Positions 59,481-64,000 of a DNA stretch of 64,000 nucleotides are shown in pieces (position 1 is the stretch's first letter; the number at the start of each line of letters is the position of its first letter). Below the pieces are notes generated by a model that did no database searches, was not told the origin of the DNA, and was given only the letters and a program-made list of their open reading frames with translations. Origin of the DNA: Marinobacter sp. F4218 (GTDB lineage: Bacteria > Pseudomonadota > Gammaproteobacteria > Pseudomonadales > Oleiphilaceae); the NCBI RefSeq assembly GCF_019443085.1, contig NZ_JAHZIL010000003.1:2046001-2110000 (forward strand). Direction: 5' to 3'. A program made the translations under genes and the position numbers.

Positions 59481-60956
59481 ATGGCGACGCTGATGGTTCA
59501 GGGAACCACCTCGGACGCCGGAAAGACCACCGTGGTGGCGGCCCTGTGTCGCTGGCTGGCCCGGCAGGGTGTGTCCGTGGCCCCCTTCAAACCCCAGAAC
59601 ATGGCGCTGAACAGCGCAGTGACCGTGGATGGCGGCGAAATTGGGCGGTCCACGGCGCTGCAGGCACTGGCTTGCGGTCTGGCCCCGCACAGCGACATGA
59701 ATCCGGTCCTGCTGAAGCCGCAGACCGATTGTGGCGCCCAGGTCATCCTTCGGGGCCAGGTGCACGGCAACATGAATGCCCTCGACTACCATGCCTACAA
59801 GGCCGAGGCGAAAGCCGCAGTGATGGATGCCTGGCGCAACCTCAGTACCCGGTACGACGTGATCATTGCCGAGGGCGCCGGCAGTCCCGCCGAAATCAAC
59901 CTGCGGGCCAACGACATTGCCAACATGGGCTTTGCCGAAGCGGCGGACTGCCCGGTGTTGCTGGTCGGCGACATCGATCGTGGCGGCGTGTTCGCCCAGC
60001 TGGTCGGCACGCTCGAGCTGATCTCCGGTACCGAGCGTGCCCGCACGGCGGGGTTTGTCATCAACCGGTTTCGGGGCGACATCAGTCTGCTGGAGCCGGG
60101 GCTGGACTGGCTGACCGAACGCACCGGCAAGCCGGTCGTCGGCGTGTTGCCCTACCTGCATGGACTGATCGTGGACGCGGAGGACAGCGTCGGGACCAGC
60201 GGCACCAGCGAGGCCGGCGCCCTGAAGGTGGTGGTGCCGGTACTGCCGAGAATCAGCAACCACAACGATTTCGATCCCTTGCGGTTGCACCCCGGGGTGG
60301 ACCTGAGGTTCATCGGTCCGGACGAAGCCATTCCCCCGGCGGACCTCATCGTGTTGCCGGGCAGCAAGAACACCCGTCACGACCTGGACTGGCTGACCGC
60401 CCAGGGTTGGGCCACCGAGATCCGGCGTCACCTGCGCTATGGCGGCCGGGTGTTCGGCATCTGCGGTGGTTTTCAGATGCTCGGGGAACGGGTGGGCGAC
60501 CCCGACGGCCTCGAGAGTGATCCGGGGCACACCCCGGGGCTGGGGCTGTTGGCGATGCGCACCCGAATGGTTGCGGGCAAGCAGTTACGCAATGTCCGAG
60601 GCAGGATGCGGGCGCCGGGGGGCAAGGACGCCGGTATCAGCGGCTACGAAATGCACAATGGCGTGACCGAGGGGCCGGCACTGGACCGACCGTTCGCGGA
60701 CCTTGGCGGAACCGCCGATGGCGCCGTCAGTGCCGACGGCCAGATCATGGGCACCTACGTCCATGGTGTCTTTGACGAACCGGAAGCCTGCCACGCAATA
60801 CTCGCCTGGGCGGGGCTGCGCGGCAACCAGGCTGCCGTGGACTATCAGCAGCATCGCCTGGAGCAGCTGGACCGTCTGGCGGATCAGGTCGAACTCTGCC
60901 TCGATACCGACTGGCTGCGCCAGCTTCTGGGACTGACCAACGGGAACCCCATATGA
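59481..60956 (+). CDS. cobQ: Cobyric acid synthase
   Basis: 491 residues. The N-terminal dethiobiotin-synthetase-like domain has [21 protein letters not shown] and [13 protein letters not shown]; the C-terminal glutamine amidotransferase domain has the cysteine in [11 protein letters not shown] and the late histidine in GTYVHGVF. It amidates adenosylcobyrinic acid diamide to cobyric acid. No earlier corrin-ring genes are in the window, so its substrate may be imported or made elsewhere. Its stop overlaps the bluB start (ATGA). Confidence 0.93.
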   Translation: MATLMVQGTTSDAGKTTVVAALCRWLARQGVSVAPFKPQNMALNSAVTVDGGEIGRSTALQALACGLAPHSDMNPVLLKPQTDCGAQVILRGQVHGNMNALDYHAYKAEAKAAVMDAWRNLSTRYDVIIAEGAGSPAEINLRANDIANMGFAEAADCPVLLVGDIDRGGVFAQLVGTLELISGTERARTAGFVINRFRGDISLLEPGLDWLTERTGKPVVGVLPYLHGLIVDAEDSVGTSGTSEAGALKVVVPVLPRISNHNDFDPLRLHPGVDLRFIGPDEAIPPADLIVLPGSKNTRHDLDWLTAQGWATEIRRHLRYGGRVFGICGGFQMLGERVGDPDGLESDPGHTPGLGLLAMRTRMVAGKQLRNVRGRMRAPGGKDAGISGYEMHNGVTEGPALDRPFADLGGTADGAVSADGQIMGTYVHGVFDEPEACHAILAWAGLRGNQAAVDYQQHRLEQLDRLADQVELCLDTDWLRQLLGLTNGNPI

Positions 60957-61651
60957 CCGATCCGAACCGCCCCTTCAGCGACGATGAGCGCCGCGGTCTG
61001 TACCGCGCCATTCATGAACGCCGGGATGTTCGCTCCCAGTTCCTGCCGGACCCCGTTCCAACGGACGTCCTGGCCCGTCTTCTCAGGGCCGCGCACCATG
61101 CTCCTTCCGTGGGTTTCATGCAGCCCTGGGACTTTCTGGTCATCGACAGCGTCGAGGTCCGGGCCCGGGTGCTGGCGATCTTTGACGCGGAAAATGACAA
61201 GGCGGCGCACAACTATCAGGGCGATCGCCAGCAGACCTACCGCAGCCTGAAACTGCAGGGCATTCTGGAGAGTCCGCTGAACCTCTGCATTACCTGCGAC
61301 CGCAGCCGTGGTGGTGCCCATGTGCTGGGGCGGAACTCGATTGTCGAAACCGACCTGTTCAGCACCTGCCTGGCGGTGCAGAATCTGTGGCTGGCGGCAA
61401 GGGCCGAAGGCATTGGGGTTGGCTGGGTCAGTATCCTGGACCAGCACCAGTTGGCAAAAACCCTGGATCTGCCGGAGAATGTCTATCCGCTCGCCTACCT
61501 CTGCCTCGGTTACGTCAGTGAGTTTCTGGACCAGCCGGAGCTCCAGGCCAAAGGCTGGCGGTCTCGGTTACCCCTGAATGGCCTGGTGCATGGCAATCTT
61601 TGGGGGCAGGCGCTGGAGGACGAGTCACTCCTGGCAGAACTGAAACAGTAA
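60953..61651 (+). CDS. bluB: 5,6-dimethylbenzimidazole synthase
   Basis: 232 residues of the nitroreductase-like flavin fold. [31 protein letters not shown] and the late LCLGYVSEF are typical of BluB. It splits reduced FMN with oxygen to give dimethylbenzimidazole, the lower ligand used by CobT. It overlaps cobQ by four bases. Its presence means the organism can make its preferred lower ligand aerobically. Confidence 0.92.
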   Translation: MTDPNRPFSDDERRGLYRAIHERRDVRSQFLPDPVPTDVLARLLRAAHHAPSVGFMQPWDFLVIDSVEVRARVLAIFDAENDKAAHNYQGDRQQTYRSLKLQGILESPLNLCITCDRSRGGAHVLGRNSIVETDLFSTCLAVQNLWLAARAEGIGVGWVSILDQHQLAKTLDLPENVYPLAYLCLGYVSEFLDQPELQAKGWRSRLPLNGLVHGNLWGQALEDESLLAELKQ

Positions 61652-61664
61652 CCCGTGAGGCCTT

Positions 61665-62333
61665 ATGCGTTTTTCAGAGATCTATGAGCGGGCCCTGAAC
61701 CTGAAGGGTGGCGAGCCGGCCATGCGGGCGCTGCTGCCGCGTGTTCCGGAGGCTGGTGAATTGGCGGCCAGACCCGACGACCGATACCTGTCCGAACTCA
61801 CACGGTGTGTGTTCAAGGCCGGCTTTGTCTGGCGCGTTATCGAGAACAAGTGGCCGGATTTCGAGGCCGCGTTCGACGGTTTTGTGCCTCTGTACTGGCA
61901 ACAGGTGTCGCCCGATGTGCTGGAGGATCTGGCCCGGGACGAACGCATTGTTCGGAACATGCAGAAGATCCGGACGGTACCGGAGAACGCCCGGATGATT
62001 GTCGATACGGCGCGAGAATACGGCAGTTTCGGGCAGTTTCTCGAGCAGTGGCCGAGAGACGATCAGGCCGGTTTGCTGCTCTGGCTCAAGCGCAATGGTG
62101 CCCGGCTGGGGGGCAACAGCGCTCAGTATTTCCTGCGCCGGGTAGGATGGGACGGCTTCATCCTGTCATCGGACGTGGTGACCGCCCTGCGCCGGGCCGA
62201 CCTGCTGGACGCCTCGCCGGGCAGCAAGAAAGCGCTGATGCAGGCTCAGGCCGCCTTTAACGACTGGCACGAGGAAACCGGACTGCCCTACTGTCATCTG
62301 TCCCGGATACTCTCCTTTACCGTCGACAGCTGA
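61665..62333 (+). CDS. tag: DNA-3-methyladenine glycosylase I-like protein
   Basis: 222 residues. The helical glycosylase core is present (FKAGFVWRVIENKWPDFEAAFDGF; NMQKIRTVPENARMI; YFLRRVGWDGFILSSDVV). The N-terminal zinc-binding end of E. coli Tag is not obvious, so this is a Tag-like subgroup. It would remove 3-methyladenine from DNA. GTGAGG precedes the ATG, 13 bases after bluB, so it may be read from the B12 operon although it has no role in that pathway. It ends 13 bases from the convergent cobS. Confidence 0.82.
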   Translation: MRFSEIYERALNLKGGEPAMRALLPRVPEAGELAARPDDRYLSELTRCVFKAGFVWRVIENKWPDFEAAFDGFVPLYWQQVSPDVLEDLARDERIVRNMQKIRTVPENARMIVDTAREYGSFGQFLEQWPRDDQAGLLLWLKRNGARLGGNSAQYFLRRVGWDGFILSSDVVTALRRADLLDASPGSKKALMQAQAAFNDWHEETGLPYCHLSRILSFTVDS

Positions 62334-62346
62334 GCACCGGTAGCAT

Positions 62347-63111
62347 CTACAGGAACATCAGCAGCACCAGTTCGCACAGCACGACGCTGGCGCCCAGGGT
62401 GTCGCCGGTGTAGCCGCCCAGTTGATTGCGGATGTAGTTTCCCCAGCACATCGCCACGAGAATAACCGCGGCAAGGGCGCCGGTGATGGCTGCCGGAACC
62501 CAGGTCGCGGCGATCAGGGCAATGCCCAGTGTAAACGCGGCGGCAAGTCCCAGGCGTCGAGGGGAAAAACCGTCGGCCACCGGTTTGCTCCGGCTCTTGT
62601 CCCGATCGGTCACGTAGGGCAACTGCCACATGATCAGCAGCGGCGCCAGCCGCGCTATCGCCGGCGCCACCAGAATGGCCAGCCAGATCTCGGACGCGTC
62701 CAGCAGCAGAGCCACTTTCAGTCCCAGGGACATGACCAGCGCCACTGTGCCGTAGGTGCCGATACGGCTGTCCTTCATGATGGCGAGGCGCCGCTCCACG
62801 GTATACCCGCCCCCCAGGGCATCAACACTGTCGGCCAGACCGTCCTCGTGGAAGGCACCGGTGACGAACAGGTGCAGACTGACCACCAGAATGACCGACA
62901 CGGTAGGGCTGAACGCCAGCGTGAGGGCACCGTAGGTGGCGGCATAAAGGCAACCCAGCACCAGACCGACCAAGGGGAAATACAGGCTGCTCTGGTTCAT
63001 CAGCCGCTGGGAATAATCAATGTGGATCATCATGGGAATTCGGGTAAGGAACCCGACGGCAAGCCAGAACGCTTGCCACTCCCGCTGCAAATGCTGTGTC
63101 GAAACGGTCAC
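62347..63111 (-). CDS. cobS: Adenosylcobinamide-GDP ribazoletransferase
   Basis: 254 residues with several membrane helices. Family motifs: WLAVGFLTRIPM near the start and FHEDGLADSVDALGGGYTVERRLAIMKDSRIGTYG, the metal-binding core. It joins AdoCbi-GDP (from CobU) to alpha-ribazole (phosphate), the last assembly step. GTG 63111 is chosen because AGGAGG lies six bases ahead; an ATG at 63138 lies upstream of that site. It is transcribed towards the bluB-tag unit. Confidence 0.92.
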   Translation of the reverse strand: MTVSTQHLQREWQAFWLAVGFLTRIPMMIHIDYSQRLMNQSSLYFPLVGLVLGCLYAATYGALTLAFSPTVSVILVVSLHLFVTGAFHEDGLADSVDALGGGYTVERRLAIMKDSRIGTYGTVALVMSLGLKVALLLDASEIWLAILVAPAIARLAPLLIMWQLPYVTDRDKSRSKPVADGFSPRRLGLAAAFTLGIALIAATWVPAAITGALAAVILVAMCWGNYIRNQLGGYTGDTLGASVVLCELVLLMFL

Positions 63112-63148
63112 CTGGCACCTCCTGAAATGAGGAGCCATTGTAGTCGGA

Positions 63149-63179
63149 TTGCATGGTTCTTTCCGAGCTGGACTATAAT
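63149..63179 (+). promoter_or_regulatory. Candidate promoter of the SYLF gene
   Basis: TATAAT at 63174-63179 is a perfect -10; TTGCAT at 63149-63154 with a 19-base spacer is the best -35. It would leave a leader of about 180 bases with a short hairpin (CAGGCG/CGCCTG near 63275). Nothing else is seen in 63112-63361. Confidence 0.45.
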
Positions 63180-63361
63180 TTCACCAACAGGCGCATGGTA
63201 AAGATGCTCCGGTAGTTGGCCGTCCCATCTGAACAGCAGTCACCATTCGATCCGCAGTCAGTCTTGTAAGGGGCCAGGCGGTGGCGCCTGTCTCGTCTCG
63301 ACCCCGAAACACCATTCCATATCGCGGTTCTGGCTCCTGGAACCGGGAAGAGGGGGGCATC

Positions 63362-63922
63362 ATGAACAGTAAACCAAGTTTGTTAAAGGGAACCATATTG
63401 GCGCTGGCTACCATGGTTCTGATGGTCGTCGGGCATCAGGCCCTGGCAGCAACCGCCGAGGATTTGCACCGGGATGCCCGGCAGGCATTGGAAAGGCTCT
63501 ACGACACCAATGCCGTCGCCAAGTCACTGTCCAAAGACGCCAGGGCAGTCCTGGTTTTCCCGAACATCGTAAAAGCCGGGCTGGTCTTTGGCGGCAGTTA
63601 TGGTGAGGGCGTGTTGATGAAAGATTCGGAGGTTGTCGATTACTACAACTCCGTGGCTGGAACCTTCGGATTCCAGGCCGGCGCCCAGTCCTATGCCTAC
63701 GCCATGTTCCTGATGACCGACGAGGCCGTCAGCTACCTGGAAAAGTCAGACGGCTGGGAGGTTGGAGTCGGGCCCACGGTCGTGATGGTTGACGAAGGCG
63801 TGGCCAAGAACCTGTCGACGTCGTCACTCAAGGACGATGCCTACGCCTTTATTTTCAGCCAGCAGGGCTTGATGGCCGGGGTCAGTATTGAAGGTACGAA
63901 GATTTCCCGAATCCAGCGATAG
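63362..63922 (+). CDS. Exported SYLF-domain (YSC84-like) lipid-binding protein
   Basis: 186 residues. A signal peptide covers about 1-30 (LLKGTILALATMVLMVVGHQALA). The mature part is one SYLF domain: AKSLSKDARAVLVFPNIVKAGLVFGGSYGEGVLM, then FGFQAGAQSYAYAMFLMTDEAVSYL and the late YAFIFSQQGLMAGVSIEGTKISRI. SYLF domains bind lipids and are found in exported bacterial proteins of unclear function. ATG 63362 follows GAGGGGGG. It is not part of the B12 locus. Confidence 0.87.
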   Translation: MNSKPSLLKGTILALATMVLMVVGHQALAATAEDLHRDARQALERLYDTNAVAKSLSKDARAVLVFPNIVKAGLVFGGSYGEGVLMKDSEVVDYYNSVAGTFGFQAGAQSYAYAMFLMTDEAVSYLEKSDGWEVGVGPTVVMVDEGVAKNLSTSSLKDDAYAFIFSQQGLMAGVSIEGTKISRIQR

Positions 63923-63925
63923 GTC

Positions 63926-63970
63926 CCCGGGCGTCGGTGAGAGCCGGTTCAATCCAGCCAGGCGCCCGGG
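63926..63970. terminator. GC-rich hairpin after the SYLF gene
   Basis: CCCGGGCG (63926-63933) pairs perfectly with CGCCCGGG (63963-63970); a weaker inner stem lies between. No T tract is seen on the plus strand. Confidence 0.4.
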
Positions 63971-64000
63971 CTTGGTGTGGTGAACTGGCGCACTCTCGAT
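63949..64000 (-). CDS. Possible C-terminal end of a reverse-strand gene
   Basis: The reverse strand is open from the window edge to a TGA at 63949-63951, ending RQFTTPSPGAWLD. Only about 16 residues are inside the window. The composition looks like coding, and the convergent layout is usual here, but the fragment is too short to identify. Confidence 0.3.
   Translation of the reverse strand, partial: SRVRQFTTPSPGAWLD

Noticed and set aside
58824..60530. 568-codon reverse-strand open frame
   Set aside because: Opposite cobO and cobQ, which have complete motifs.
63941..63960. GGTTCAATCC resembling a tRNA T-arm
   Set aside because: The loop is too short and no acceptor, D or anticodon arms are found around it.

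Overview
The window is GC-rich chromosomal DNA of a marine-type gammaproteobacterium. The gene set fits Marinobacter or a close relative: a DcaP-like porin, many acyl-CoA dehydrogenases, a VolA-type lipase with DUF1302/DUF1329 partners, a two-subunit pyruvate carboxylase, and a scavenging-type B12 locus. The genus is an inference from content only. No rRNA, tRNA, insertion sequence, prophage or CRISPR array was seen. Gene density is high and strand switches are short.

Region 1 (1-8.8 kb) is a CoA-linked catabolic block. It holds the end of a branched-chain-type ABC importer (livF, livK), an SDR, a ketopantoate-reductase-like protein, a reverse-strand operon (two paired acyl-CoA dehydrogenases, a class II aldolase-fold protein, a MaoC hydratase) and a divergent DcaP-like porin. 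Three IclR-like palindromes lie in the divergent intergenic region. Region 2 (8.9-17.2 kb) holds a DUF3604 / parvulin isomerase / HupE-UreJ operon, a small unknown membrane protein, a CBS-domain protein and pycA-pycB.

Region 3 (17.2-27.3 kb) is about the cell envelope. A reverse-strand operon encodes an ECF sigma factor, its zinc-type anti-sigma factor, an acidic exported protein and a TPR protein with a probable barrel domain. Divergent from it are a VolA-like lipoprotein lipase, a DUF1302 protein and a DUF1329 protein; a possible ECF-type promoter precedes the lipase.

Region 4 (27.3-42.9 kb) is a second acyl-CoA catabolic block: gcdH and a thiolase, a polytopic membrane protein, a GhrA-like reductase, an IclR regulator, then a run of hydratase/3-hydroxyacyl-CoA dehydrogenase, thiolase, large acyl-CoA dehydrogenase, alcohol dehydrogenase and aldehyde dehydrogenase. 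A TetR-type regulator and a nitronate monooxygenase follow. Related 17-bp palindromes occur at three promoters around the iclR gene.

Region 5 (42.9-49.4 kb) holds a small exported methionine/aspartate-rich protein, an OmpR-type two-component system and an exported MsrA-MsrB fusion. Together these look like an envelope methionine-oxidation sensing, sacrifice and repair module. A DnaQ-like exonuclease and a cNMP/CBS/DUF294 protein follow.

Region 6 (49.5-63.1 kb) is cobalamin scavenging and lower-ligand assembly: cobU, an alpha-ribazole-phosphatase-like gene, cobT, cbiB, cobD, a cobalamin riboswitch, btuB, btuF, btuC, btuD, cobO, cobQ, bluB, a tag-like DNA glycosylase, and cobS on the opposite strand. 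No corrin-ring genes are present in the window. A SYLF-domain exported protein closes the window.
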